DNA of 64,000 nucleotides from an uncultured Lachnospiraceae bacterium (lineage in GTDB: Bacteria; Bacillota; Clostridia; Lachnospirales; Lachnospiraceae): assembly GCA_958428365.1 (NCBI GenBank), contig CAUAFT010000004.1:152313-216312 (forward strand), written 5' to 3'. Positions 7,312 to 15,642 of this stretch are shown in pieces. A program made the position numbers and the translations under genes. Every line of letters begins with the position of its first letter. The first letter of the stretch is position 1. The notes under the pieces were generated by a model. The model was not told the origin of the DNA. It was given only the letters and a program-made list of their open reading frames with translations, and searched no databases.

Positions 7312-9885
7312 TTAGTGCTTTCCTAAAATCGCACACTCACTCTCCATATCATAATAGAGCTTTGCACAGTTTTCCTCCAACACACATACCTGAATCATAT
7401 TTTCCAAATCCCCATAATCCGGGCAGATTTCCAGAAAATGATTCTCCATCTCATCCAAAATCTCCGGCTGATAGACCTTCCGCTTTTCATTCTCAAACAC
7501 AGCCCCATAAAAAATATCCGACTCCACCAAATCCTGGAACATATGACTTCCAAAGGAAAGCTCCGGCATATACCCCACCTGACTGTACGCCACTTCAAAA
7601 ATCGCACAGAACCCGCTGATATCCGCAAAGGCAACGGGCACTCCCAGCTCCGGCGAGGAAGTCCCGATACGCCCCGGAACGATCAGCACCATATTCACAT
7701 CCCGGTTCTTAAAATACCGGTTGATCTCTCCGATTGCCCTCGCCACAGACGGCTTTTTCGCATAAGGATAGCTGTAATATTCATAGGCATCCACCTTAAT
7801 CACAACCTGGATATCCTCTGCTCTGGAACGTCCCATGGTACTGTGCTCAATGTGAATCACTTTATCTTCCTCTTCTATCTTTGGAATCTCAATATGCTCT
7901 CCACCGATACACACCTGAAGCGGACGGCATTGCAGGAGGTTCACCACAAAGTCCTTCCCGCTTCCCAGGTTCACCGTATATTCAATATCCACCGGGGTAC
8001 CATACGCCTCTTCCAGCGCGGCAAGCATATCCTTCATCATCCCTGTAAAAATCTCATTCTTTGCAAGCCCCTGACAGGAGATAAAATAAATATCCCTGCG
8101 GTTTCCCTGCTCCCGGAACATCCGCTCCGCATCGGTATCATGCTCCAAAAGATTCTGCTTACAGTTTGCAGACATAAGCGGAAGCACCTCTTCCATGGAC
8201 ACTTCGATCTGTTCATTTTTTCCAATATCCAATACATCCAGTTTTCTCTGAGAATAGCGGTGCCTGTCCGCCACATTCGGTCTGGCAAAAGCAAGGGGTT
8301 TATCGAGACTAATCAGGCGGGGATAATCTCCCTGGGTCCGGTCCACCGCCTTCGTTCCAAGTCCCGCCACAATCCGAAGCATTCCAACTGCCGGGTCCAT
8401 CTCCTGCATAAAGCGATACATACTGTAGGAATATCCCACCCCCGCCGCATAAGGCATAAAATACTGTTCAAAATAAGAGCCGGAAACCCTCTGAACGAGA
8501 ATTGCCATCTGTTCATCCCGCCCCTGCAGATTCCGAAGTTTGCGGTATTCCAAAGCGGAAGGATTTAGAGTGCTGGCATAGACCTCTTTAATCGCCTGCT
8601 CCAACGCCTCCAACTGCTCATTCGGCGTTCCCGCATTAACGCAGAATACGGAATCATATTTTCCGGCAAAGGCATTGCCAAATCCATCCTCCAGGATAGA
8701 ACTGGAACGCACGATAATCGGACAGCTTCCAAAATACTCCAGCATCCTGCGGAACTTCTCCCGGATATCCTCTGGAAAATGACCATTCAAAATGGCTTCC
8801 CGGAATTCCTCCGCCACCTCAAAATATCCCTCTTTCGTCCTCTGACGAATGCGCAGATCCCAACAGTCATTTTCCACAATAAAGGTGTAGAACACATCGG
8901 CTCCGATAAAGAAAGAGTCATGGGGTTCCATATACTGCTTCACCTGGGGAAGCCTGTGCTCTATGATTTTTCTCGCCAAAAGCATTCCACAGGCTTTTCC
9001 TCCAATCATTCCCGTTCCAATCATTCTGCTTCTGACTTCAAAGTAGTCCTGAGGACTGAAATATGTAAAGACAAGCTCACGCAGTCTCTCATCCCTTGTC
9101 ATCATAATCCTGCACATGGTACGCAGAGCCTCCTCCGGTAAAACCCCTGCATCTTTTTGCACCTTTGCCAGTCTGAAAAAGCGGTCCCAGCTATCTGTCT
9201 CCGTTTCCTCTTCATTTTCCTGGCTCTTATTGAGCACCGCATAATAACGGCTCATATCCACCCCATCTTTTACTGCCAGAAAAGTCTGTTCCTTCTCCCG
9301 GTAAAGATAGGGCATGAACATCGTCGGCGTATAACGGTTCCAGACCTTCAAGGGATGCACATAACATTCCTCCCCATCTCCATAGACATCCAGCAATAAC
9401 TGTGTCGTCTCCCGTATCTTCGCAATCGCCTGAAAGGAATGTCTCCCCCGGATAATCGGAAAATAAGCAACCGTGTCCAACTGGAATAAAAACGGACAGG
9501 TCACCTTAAAAAAGTTCCCCATCATCAGGTCGGTAGACCATGCCACCTGAAGCTCCGACAGACAATCGAAGACATAAAATGCATCAAACCCTTCTTCTTC
9601 AATGATGTTATGAATCGTAGCCGTGAATTTTTCGAATTTATGAGACAACTCCACCTCATAGATTTTTACACCCTCCTGCTCTTGCACCAGCGGGGCATGG
9701 GATGCAAAGCGGATATAAATCAGATTTCTCTCATCCTTAATTGCCTGTTTTACAAATGGATCGACGAAAGCTGAGAACTCCTCTAACCTTGTCACCTGCC
9801 ATACCACATTGTCCCCCAACCGGATATAATCCAAGGCTTCGTCCATCTGCGGTATCCCGGACTCTATTCTGTCAAAAGCTGCCAT
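7312..9885 (-). CDS. PEP/pyruvate-binding domain protein with degenerate KaiC/RecA-like N-terminus
   Basis: An 857-residue cytoplasmic protein. The N-terminal about 220 residues begin SGIPQMDEALDYIRLG, which resembles the opening of KaiC-type ATPases, but no Walker A GxxxxGKT is present. The middle carries the ATP-grasp, PEP-synthase-like domain: GGKACGMLLARK, then IIVRSSSILEDGFGNAFAGK, the signature seen in pyruvate phosphate dikinase N-domains. I see no mobile phospho-histidine domain (TSH motif) or PEP-binding barrel, so this is not a complete PEP synthase. The start follows AAGGAGGGAGACT; an in-frame extension of 71 codons upstream lacks such a site. The role is unknown; a phosphotransfer or nucleotide-sensing function is possible. 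Confidence 0.75.
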   Translation of the reverse strand: MAAFDRIESGIPQMDEALDYIRLGDNVVWQVTRLEEFSAFVDPFVKQAIKDERNLIYIRFASHAPLVQEQEGVKIYEVELSHKFEKFTATIHNIIEEEGFDAFYVFDCLSELQVAWSTDLMMGNFFKVTCPFLFQLDTVAYFPIIRGRHSFQAIAKIRETTQLLLDVYGDGEECYVHPLKVWNRYTPTMFMPYLYREKEQTFLAVKDGVDMSRYYAVLNKSQENEEETETDSWDRFFRLAKVQKDAGVLPEEALRTMCRIMMTRDERLRELVFTYFSPQDYFEVRSRMIGTGMIGGKACGMLLARKIIEHRLPQVKQYMEPHDSFFIGADVFYTFIVENDCWDLRIRQRTKEGYFEVAEEFREAILNGHFPEDIREKFRRMLEYFGSCPIIVRSSSILEDGFGNAFAGKYDSVFCVNAGTPNEQLEALEQAIKEVYASTLNPSALEYRKLRNLQGRDEQMAILVQRVSGSYFEQYFMPYAAGVGYSYSMYRFMQEMDPAVGMLRIVAGLGTKAVDRTQGDYPRLISLDKPLAFARPNVADRHRYSQRKLDVLDIGKNEQIEVSMEEVLPLMSANCKQNLLEHDTDAERMFREQGNRRDIYFISCQGLAKNEIFTGMMKDMLAALEEAYGTPVDIEYTVNLGSGKDFVVNLLQCRPLQVCIGGEHIEIPKIEEEDKVIHIEHSTMGRSRAEDIQVVIKVDAYEYYSYPYAKKPSVARAIGEINRYFKNRDVNMVLIVPGRIGTSSPELGVPVAFADISGFCAIFEVAYSQVGYMPELSFGSHMFQDLVESDIFYGAVFENEKRKVYQPEILDEMENHFLEICPDYGDLENMIQVCVLEENCAKLYYDMESECAILGKH

Positions 9886-10056
9886 AGTCTCCCTCCTTTT
9901 CTCTCCTGTCATTCCTGTTATTTCCATTATAGCCCATCCCGTCCCTTCCCGCAATTTTTCATCTCTGCAATTTTTCTGATATCTCTGACTTACTTTCCTT
10001 CGGCCCCATGTATCTATCTGTGAAAATGTTTTATAAAAATGTGTCCATTTGCATAC

Positions 10057-10085
10057 TTGCATATTTCCAAATCCTGTGATACAAT
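10057..10085 (+). promoter_or_regulatory. sigma-A promoter of the queuine-salvage operon
   Basis: TTGCAT and TACAAT are separated by 17 bases. The predicted transcription start falls just upstream of the candidate preQ1 aptamer, so the aptamer would be at the very 5' end of the mRNA. Confidence 0.65.
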
Positions 10086-10107
10086 ACTCAACGTTCAAAA
10101 TTACATA

Positions 10108-10147
10108 AGACAGTTCGTGACCATCCTGTCTATAAACAAAACTAGGG
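10108..10147 (+). ncRNA. candidate preQ1 class I riboswitch aptamer
   Basis: The stretch has the compact H-type pseudoknot layout of preQ1-I: a 6-bp P1 helix AGACAG / CTGTCT enclosing TTCGTGACCATC, then an A-rich tail ATAAACAAAACTAGGG. The tail closely resembles the A-rich L3 of known examples, and the UUC after P1 and the C just before the 3' P1 strand match the class. The P2 pairing is only partial by eye (C116-G145 and G119-C142 in the last three digits of window coordinates). It precedes genes for queuine release and queuosine-precursor uptake, as expected. Confidence 0.7.
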
Positions 10148-10179
10148 ATTTTGAGGAAAATTCTTGGATTTTCCTTTTA

Positions 10180-10290
10180 TTATGTATTTGGTGGACACAT
10201 TCTTTGTGTCCTTTTATTATACATCTGGTGGACACATTCTTTGTGTCCTTTTATTATACATCTGGTGGACACATTCTCTGTGTCCTTTTT
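10180..10290 (+). repeat. three tandem 37-bp units, each a terminator-like hairpin
   Basis: Three copies of a 37-bp unit with only a few substitutions. Each contains GGACACA, a five-base loop and TGTGTCC followed by TTTTAT or TTTTTT, that is, a complete intrinsic terminator (hairpins 10193-10211, 10230-10248 and 10267-10285). The array lies between the candidate preQ1 aptamer and the start of the radical SAM gene. The unit length is not a multiple of three and no reading frame runs through usefully, so it is not coding. Confidence 0.85.
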
Positions 10291-10415
10291 TATATTATAG
10301 GAAAGACCTTGCTGCATTCATGTACGAAAGTAATACTTTCCTGTGATATAAAAATCCCTCCGGGCAGGAACCACTGCCGGACAAAAAGCGCAGCTATGTG
10401 CGCGGAAAGGAACTT

Positions 10416-11132
10416 ATGATACGTTATTCCATTATCACAGAAAAAAATCCCCGTGAAATCGTAATGCTTCGAGGAAATGGCTGTCAGTGGAGACGCTGTC
10501 GTTTCTGCGACTATCACCTGGACTACAGCAAAGACAGCGAGTCCAATTATGCCCTGAACAAAGAACAGCTTCAAAAAGTAACGGGACTCTATCACCAACT
10601 GGAAATCATCAATTCCGGCAGTTTCGTGGACCTGGACGAAAAGACCCTGGCGCTGATTGAAAAGGTCTGCCTGGAAAAAGAAATCCCACAGCTTCATTTT
10701 GAATGTCACTGGATGCACCGGGAAGCCATTCCCGCATTCCGGGAACGCTTCCGCAAGCTGGGAATTGACCTGAAATTAAAGATCGGAGTCGAAACCTTCG
10801 ACCCCCTGTTTCGGGAAAGCTATCTCGATAAGGGAATCTCCACTGAAGACCCGGCTGAAATTGCATCCTATTTTGACGAAGTGTGCCTGCTGTTCGGTCT
10901 GCCGGGACAGAGCGAACAGAGCATGAAGCAGGACGTGGAGACAGGGCTTTCCCATTTCGAGCGGGTCTGCATCAACATCATGACACCGAACCGGATGCCG
11001 ATACAGCCGGATAAACGGGTCATTGATATATTCAAAAAAGAGCTCTATCCCTGCTATCAGCACAATGAGCGCGTGGATATTTTAATGGAAAATACGGATT
11101 TTGGAGTAGGAGGAAATACAAATGACCAATGA
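10416..11132 (+). CDS. queL: radical SAM protein, probable queuosine lyase (QueL-like)
   Basis: A 238-residue small radical SAM protein. Cysteines 23, 28 and 31 form C-x4-C-x2-C in GCQWRRCRFCDYH, one residue longer in the first gap than the canonical CxxxCxxC. Downstream are GVETFD and LLFGLPGQ segments typical of the partial SAM barrel. The next gene, overlapping by 11 bases, encodes a YhhQ-type queuosine-precursor transporter, the pairing described for clostridial queuine salvage in which a radical SAM lyase frees queuine from queuosine. The ATG follows GGAAAGGAAC; an in-frame GTG lies 18 bases upstream. The assignment rests on gene context plus the candidate riboswitch. Confidence 0.65.
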   Translation: MIRYSIITEKNPREIVMLRGNGCQWRRCRFCDYHLDYSKDSESNYALNKEQLQKVTGLYHQLEIINSGSFVDLDEKTLALIEKVCLEKEIPQLHFECHWMHREAIPAFRERFRKLGIDLKLKIGVETFDPLFRESYLDKGISTEDPAEIASYFDEVCLLFGLPGQSEQSMKQDVETGLSHFERVCINIMTPNRMPIQPDKRVIDIFKKELYPCYQHNERVDILMENTDFGVGGNTNDQ

Positions 11133-11823
11133 GATCTTACTGATTTTATCTATGATACTGACTTTTTCTGCGGTACTGGCAGTCTTCTATCTGTTTCAGG
11201 AACAGGGACTTTTTCTCTGGACCATTGTCGCTACCATTGCCGCAAATATTGAAGTTCTGATTGTGGTCAATGCCTTCGGTATGGAGATGACCCTTGGAAA
11301 TATCCTGTTTGCTTCCACCTTTTTGGTAACGGATATCCTAAGCGAGCTCTATGGAAAAAAAGCTGCACAGAAAGCCGTCTATTTAGGCATTGCAACCTCT
11401 GTCATCTTCATTCTTATCAGCCAGTCCTGGCTGCTCTATATACCGAATGAGAATGACTTTGCCATGCCTGCCATGAAGACGATTTTTTCCAATACCCCGC
11501 GGCTGATGATTGTGGGGATTGTGGTCTATGTCGTTGTACAGCTCTTTGACGTATGGCTCTATCACAAATGGTGGGCTTTTACCAGCCAAAAATTCGGAGA
11601 CAGCCATCGCTTTTTGTGGGTCCGCAACAACGGCTCCACTATGATTTCCCAGCTTTTAAACACCGTCCTCTTTACCTGGGGAGCTTTCTGGGGCGTGCAT
11701 AACACCCGGAGTCTGATTTCCATTGCGCTGTCCAGCTATGTGATTTTTATTGTGACCAGCCTTGCGGATACTCCGTTTGTATATCTGGCAAGATTTATTC
11801 ATGAGAGAAAAAAGAAGGATTAA
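11122..11823 (+). CDS. yhhQ: queuosine precursor transporter, YhhQ/VUT family
   Basis: A 233-residue membrane protein with about six hydrophobic segments. The conserved family stretch is seen around FASTFLVTDILSELYGKKAAQKAV, shown here in part as LVTDILSELYGKKAA, with a later NNGSTMISQLLNT motif. The family takes up queuine or preQ1-type bases across the cytoplasmic membrane. A strong AGGAGG lies eight bases before the ATG, inside the end of the radical SAM gene, so the two are translationally linked. The operon ends at a shared convergent terminator. Confidence 0.85.
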   Translation: MTNEILLILSMILTFSAVLAVFYLFQEQGLFLWTIVATIAANIEVLIVVNAFGMEMTLGNILFASTFLVTDILSELYGKKAAQKAVYLGIATSVIFILISQSWLLYIPNENDFAMPAMKTIFSNTPRLMIVGIVVYVVVQLFDVWLYHKWWAFTSQKFGDSHRFLWVRNNGSTMISQLLNTVLFTWGAFWGVHNTRSLISIALSSYVIFIVTSLADTPFVYLARFIHERKKKD

Positions 11824-11826
11824 AAA

Positions 11827-11850
11827 AGCAGGCAGGATATCCTGCCTGCT
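11827..11850. terminator. bidirectional terminator between convergent genes
   Basis: A perfect 24-base palindrome (AGCAGGCAGGAT and its complement) directly after the transporter stop. On the minus strand it is followed by TTTTTTA, serving the NimA-like gene; the plus side has only a short T-rich run. Confidence 0.85.
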
Positions 11851-12341
11851 TATTCGCCCGGCATAGCTGCCGGCATCGGTCTTTTCTTTGCCGTATATTC
11901 CGATGCGGTTATCTTTATCACATTTACAATGGACACCAGCTTTTCATCGAAGGTAAAGTCCTTCCCCGTCTGGGTCTTCATCAGAATCGACAGCGCCTTG
12001 ATTTTTTCTTCCACATCATCTATGATTATGGCCCTGCCTTTTCCGATGATGCTGGCATAGGTGGTTCCATACTGACAGGCAATCCTTCCCTCAAATGGAA
12101 CCACATCACATTCCATCTCAAAAGAGACCTTTGGATTTTTTCGGATAACATCGTATTTATATCCTTCCTTTGCCCCGTGCAAATAGAGGATTAACTCTCC
12201 GTCTTCCAAAACATAGCCATAATTCATCGGCAATACATAAGGCTGGTCGCCGTCACACAGACCAATATGTACGATTTTGGATTCCTCTAAAATCCTGGTA
12301 ATTTCTTTCATATCCGTTACTTCCCGTTCTCTTCTTGTCAT
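11850..12341 (-). CDS. NimA-like pyridoxamine 5'-phosphate oxidase-fold flavoprotein
   Basis: A 163-residue split-barrel protein. The N-terminus MTRREREVTD and the internal YVLPMNYGY, YLHGAKEGYK and VSFEMECD blocks match the NimA family, which binds FMN and reduces small molecules; some members reduce 5-nitroimidazoles to amines. Whether this copy affects drug sensitivity cannot be said from sequence. The start was chosen for GGAGGC upstream; an in-frame start 45 bases further on reads into the 70-bp repeat described below and is less likely. Confidence 0.8.
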   Translation of the reverse strand: MTRREREVTDMKEITRILEESKIVHIGLCDGDQPYVLPMNYGYVLEDGELILYLHGAKEGYKYDVIRKNPKVSFEMECDVVPFEGRIACQYGTTYASIIGKGRAIIIDDVEEKIKALSILMKTQTGKDFTFDEKLVSIVNVIKITASEYTAKKRPMPAAMPGE

Positions 12342-12369
12342 TTTTCTTTTGCCTCCGTGAATTGTTATA

Positions 12370-12439
12370 GCATGTGCTTCGCACATGACGCTCCGCTTTG
12401 GATGCCATCCGGCGGGTTATCATGTCTGACGACATTATA
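12370..12439 (-). repeat. 70-bp dispersed palindromic repeat, copy A
   Basis: This copy shares about 70 bases with two tandem copies near 62.1-62.2 kb. On the minus strand it contains the hairpin ATGTGCGAAGCACAT and the block CGCTTTGGATGCCAT (given here for the plus strand). It lies between the NimA-like gene and hypA, upstream of the former. Confidence 0.85.
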
Positions 12440-12468
12440 GCACAATTCCCCTGTCGGCACTCTGCTTT

Positions 12469-12822
12469 TTATACATTTTCTGCCACCATAATATTTTTAA
12501 TCAGAAAATCCTGACCGCCGATGATTTTCTTCTCCCTGCTGTGACATGCAGGACAGCAGCCTTCCTGCCTCATCACGTTATAGAGAGTGCCACATTTTTC
12601 ACACAGGGCTTCTCCCTTCACAGTATTCACAATTAATTTTGAATTTTGGAATAATTTTTTCCCCTCTGTGATAATCGGATAGTACTGTTCAAAGAATACC
12701 GGAAGGTAACCCGTCAGTTCCCCCACATCCAGGGTAACTGCCGCAATCGCTTCAATCTGATTTTCTTCCGCCACCTTTTCCACGGTTTTTATTGTCTCAT
12801 ATAAGACGCCAATTTCATGCAT
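12469..12822 (-). CDS. hypA: hydrogenase/urease nickel metallochaperone HypA
   Basis: A 117-residue HypA/HybF protein that delivers nickel for maturation of [NiFe]-hydrogenase or other nickel enzymes. The N-terminus MHEIG supplies the Ni-binding Met1-His2-Glu3. A zinc site is formed by Cys74, Cys77, Cys90 and Cys93 (CEKC and CPAC). It is 12 bases downstream of the FAD oxidoreductase gene, so the two are co-transcribed, which is unusual for hypA; no hypB-F or hydrogenase subunit is in the window. AGGAG precedes the ATG. Confidence 0.9.
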   Translation of the reverse strand: MHEIGVLYETIKTVEKVAEENQIEAIAAVTLDVGELTGYLPVFFEQYYPIITEGKKLFQNSKLIVNTVKGEALCEKCGTLYNVMRQEGCCPACHSREKKIIGGQDFLIKNIMVAENV

Positions 12823-12834
12823 TTCCTACTCCTG

Positions 12835-15567
12835 TTACCGCTCGCCTTTTAATTTCCGTGATAAAATCCTTCCGCCCTTGCTGATCTCTTCTTTCACGAT
12901 CGCCATCGGAAGTTTCTCGTAAGGAACTCCCCATGCATCATATTTCCGAATCAAATGAATTGCATCGAACTTACATCTGGTGGTACATAGTCCGCATCCG
13001 ATACAGATTCCCTGATCCACATGCGCCGCGCCGCAGCCCAGACATCTGGAAGTCTCTTTTTCCACCTGCTCTTTTGTAAATGTCTTCCTCCTATCCGCAA
13101 AGGTCAGCTCTTCCTCTTTTTCTATCTGAGGATTCTGTCTTGGCGTGTTATCATATCCTTCCAAAACCAGATTTTCCTTATCTATGAATCGGTAGTCCCT
13201 CCGATCTCGTCCCAGCACAAGGCTGTGTCCTTCCCATACGGCGCGGTGCAAAGATTCCGCTCCCTGTTTTCCCGCCGCGATTGCATCGATCGCAAATCTC
13301 GGACCGGTGTAGACGTCTCCGCCTGCAAAAATATCCTGTTCTGATGTCGCATAGGTGAAGGAATCCGCCTTCACCGTCTGATTCGGGTTCAATTCCACAC
13401 CGGTTCCCTCTAGGAGCGTTCCCCATTCAATGGATTGTCCGATTGCCGCCAATACGCCTTCACACTCCACAATCATCGTATCCGACTCATCATACTTCGG
13501 TGAAAAACGCTGCGTCTCCGGGTCAATGGTGGACAGGCACTTCTTGAACTCAACGCCTGTGACTTTTCCATTTTCCGTGAGAATCCGCTTCGGTCCCCAA
13601 CCGTTGTGAAGGATAATTCCTTCCTCCAGGGTCTCTTCCACTTCCTCCGGGGACGCCGGCATCTTCTCTCTTGTTTCCAGGCAGAACATCTCTACCGCAT
13701 CCGCTCCTTTTCGCACCGCGCTTCTTGCCACATCGACTGCCACGTTTCCGCCGCCGATTACCACAATCTTTCCTTTCAAATCCTGCCTTGTTCCATGGTT
13801 TACACTGCGAAGGAAGTCAATGCCGGACATGACGCCCTCTGCTTCTTCTCCCTCCACGCCGAGCTTTCTTCCTCCCTGGGCACCGATTGCCAGATAAAAT
13901 CCCTCGTACCCTTCTTTCCGAAGGCTGTCGATGGTCACATCTTTTCCAACTTCCACTCCGGTCTGGAATGTGATTCCCAATTCTTTTAAGACTTCAATCT
14001 CCGCTTCTACCACGTCTTTTTGCAGGCGGAAGGACGGAATCCCGAACATCAGCATTCCCCCTACCTTTTCCTGCTTTTCAAACACTGTGACCTGATGTCC
14101 GTATAACGCCAGATAATATGCACAGGAGAGTCCCGCCGGGCCTCCGCCGATGATGGCAATCTTCTTTCCCTCCTCGTAACGCTTTTTCGGTATAAAACGC
14201 TGCTCACTGTTCAGTTCCTGTTCCGCAATGAATTTCTTAATTTCATCAATGGCTACCGGAGCATCCACATCCCCTCTGGTACAGTCCTGCTCACATCTGC
14301 GGTTGCAGATAGCTCCGCAGACTGCCGGAAATGGATTTTCTTTTTTAATCAATTCCAGCGCCTCACGATATTTTCCCTTAGCCGCCAGCTTGATATAACC
14401 CTGTACGGCAATATGCGCCGGACAATTTGTCTTACACGGAGAAGTTCCAGTCTCCGGAATCACATTTTCCCTGCTGGTCAAAAAGTCGGGATTCCAATTT
14501 TTCTTACTCCATTTATGATTGGACGGCAGAATTGCGTCTTTTATCTCCACCGGGTCCTTTTGACAGAGTTTCTGTCCCAGCTTTACGGCATTCTGCGGAC
14601 AGACCTCCATACATCCTCCGCAGGCAACGCAGTCTTCACGGCTGACCTCTGCCACATAGTTTGAGCGGGACATATTCGGTGTTCCGGTATACCAGGAGGT
14701 CTTTAATGCCATACAGGTATCCCAGCTGCAGTTGCAGATAAATACGGAATGATCCGGTCCGTCAATGTTGGAAAGCTGATGCACGTATCCGTTTTCCTCC
14801 GCTTTTCGCAGTATCTCATATGCCTCTTCCTTGGTGATTCTTCTCGCCTTTCCAACACGGATACAGCTCTCCGCATATTTTCCCAGCTCAATACACCATT
14901 CTCCCTCCAAATCATTGGTTCCCTCTCCCACCATCCTACGGAGACGGCGGCACTCACATGGGGCAACGGCAATACTCGGCGCATTTTTTTCTATCCAGTA
15001 GGAGACTTCTTCAAACTTTGCTTTTTTCGGTTCCTTTTTGATTGCCTCTTCCACCGGAATCGCCCGCATTAAAGCGCTTCCCATGGGAACCATCGGAGCT
15101 ACCTTTTTTTGTAAATCCAGGATATAATTTAAAAATGCGGGAGCAATCTCTTTGTATTCATCTGTCCGCCAAACATCCATTGCCGTATTTTCCATTCCTC
15201 CCGGAGCGAAGACAGGAAGCTGTACCTGATCTATCCCGGCATCATCGCTTGTGTACTCCAAAATCCCGATATGTACCAGCTCATCCGCCATCTTCGCCGT
15301 GTCTTCCACACCCATGCCCTCTCTTTTTGCCAGGTCTTTGATATAGTATGGCGTCCTGAGCTTCATCTTCAGGATAAAATCCACCATCTCATCGCTTAAC
15401 AGTCTGTCAAAGAAAATATATTCCCATGACTCCTCGTTTGGAAATGGGTTGAGCATGTTAATGTGCCTCACCATCTTGATTAAATTCTTCCTTGGCTTTG
15501 CAGATGCCTGTTTCTTGTACTCTCCTAAGATTTCTTCCTGCGTCCATGTCTTTTTCTGTTCATCCAT
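12835..15567 (-). CDS. multidomain FAD/NAD(P) oxidoreductase with iron-sulphur clusters (GltD-like core)
   Basis: A 910-residue cytoplasmic redox protein. Residues about 1-330 carry a winged-helix-like segment and cysteines in APCECRR and ICNCSWDTC, then a 4Fe-4S ferredoxin motif CVACGGCMEVCP. From about 385 comes a glutamate-synthase-small-subunit-like domain with CKTNCPAHI and CGAICNRRCEQDC, an FAD-binding GGGPAGLSCAYY and an NAD(P)-binding GGGNVAVDVARS. The C-terminus adds CIGCGLCTTRC. Such proteins pass electrons between NAD(P)H and an unknown partner. The ArsR gene upstream and hypA downstream suggest a metal- or redox-responsive unit. AAGGGAGG supports the start. Confidence 0.8.
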   Translation of the reverse strand: MDEQKKTWTQEEILGEYKKQASAKPRKNLIKMVRHINMLNPFPNEESWEYIFFDRLLSDEMVDFILKMKLRTPYYIKDLAKREGMGVEDTAKMADELVHIGILEYTSDDAGIDQVQLPVFAPGGMENTAMDVWRTDEYKEIAPAFLNYILDLQKKVAPMVPMGSALMRAIPVEEAIKKEPKKAKFEEVSYWIEKNAPSIAVAPCECRRLRRMVGEGTNDLEGEWCIELGKYAESCIRVGKARRITKEEAYEILRKAEENGYVHQLSNIDGPDHSVFICNCSWDTCMALKTSWYTGTPNMSRSNYVAEVSREDCVACGGCMEVCPQNAVKLGQKLCQKDPVEIKDAILPSNHKWSKKNWNPDFLTSRENVIPETGTSPCKTNCPAHIAVQGYIKLAAKGKYREALELIKKENPFPAVCGAICNRRCEQDCTRGDVDAPVAIDEIKKFIAEQELNSEQRFIPKKRYEEGKKIAIIGGGPAGLSCAYYLALYGHQVTVFEKQEKVGGMLMFGIPSFRLQKDVVEAEIEVLKELGITFQTGVEVGKDVTIDSLRKEGYEGFYLAIGAQGGRKLGVEGEEAEGVMSGIDFLRSVNHGTRQDLKGKIVVIGGGNVAVDVARSAVRKGADAVEMFCLETREKMPASPEEVEETLEEGIILHNGWGPKRILTENGKVTGVEFKKCLSTIDPETQRFSPKYDESDTMIVECEGVLAAIGQSIEWGTLLEGTGVELNPNQTVKADSFTYATSEQDIFAGGDVYTGPRFAIDAIAAGKQGAESLHRAVWEGHSLVLGRDRRDYRFIDKENLVLEGYDNTPRQNPQIEKEEELTFADRRKTFTKEQVEKETSRCLGCGAAHVDQGICIGCGLCTTRCKFDAIHLIRKYDAWGVPYEKLPMAIVKEEISKGGRILSRKLKGER

Positions 15568-15591
15568 ATTGTGCCTCCCTTTTATTACTTT

Positions 15592-15609
15592 ATAATTATT
15601 TAGTTATAT
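15592..15609. promoter_or_regulatory. candidate ArsR operator, copy 1
   Basis: ATAATTATTTAGTTATAT lies just upstream of the FAD oxidoreductase start. It is 15/18 identical to a site upstream of the arsR-type gene itself, as expected for a regulator that controls itself and its neighbour. Confidence 0.5.
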
Positions 15610-15642
15610 ATTGGCTATAAAATTTCCCTAAGCAGAACCCTC

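Noticed and set aside
7438..8568. Long plus-strand frame of about 376 codons opposite the PEP-binding protein gene
   Set aside because: It is antisense to a gene with clear domain motifs; its composition (rich in His, Arg, Ile) is that of a complementary-strand shadow.
10180..10290. Three near-identical 37-bp units considered as a CRISPR array
   Set aside because: The units are contiguous with no spacers, each is a hairpin plus T-run, and no cas genes are near.
12253..12435. Short minus-strand reading frame with MASKAERHVRS
   Set aside because: It lies inside the 70-bp repeat and recurs only because the repeat does; no conserved ribosome binding site supports it.
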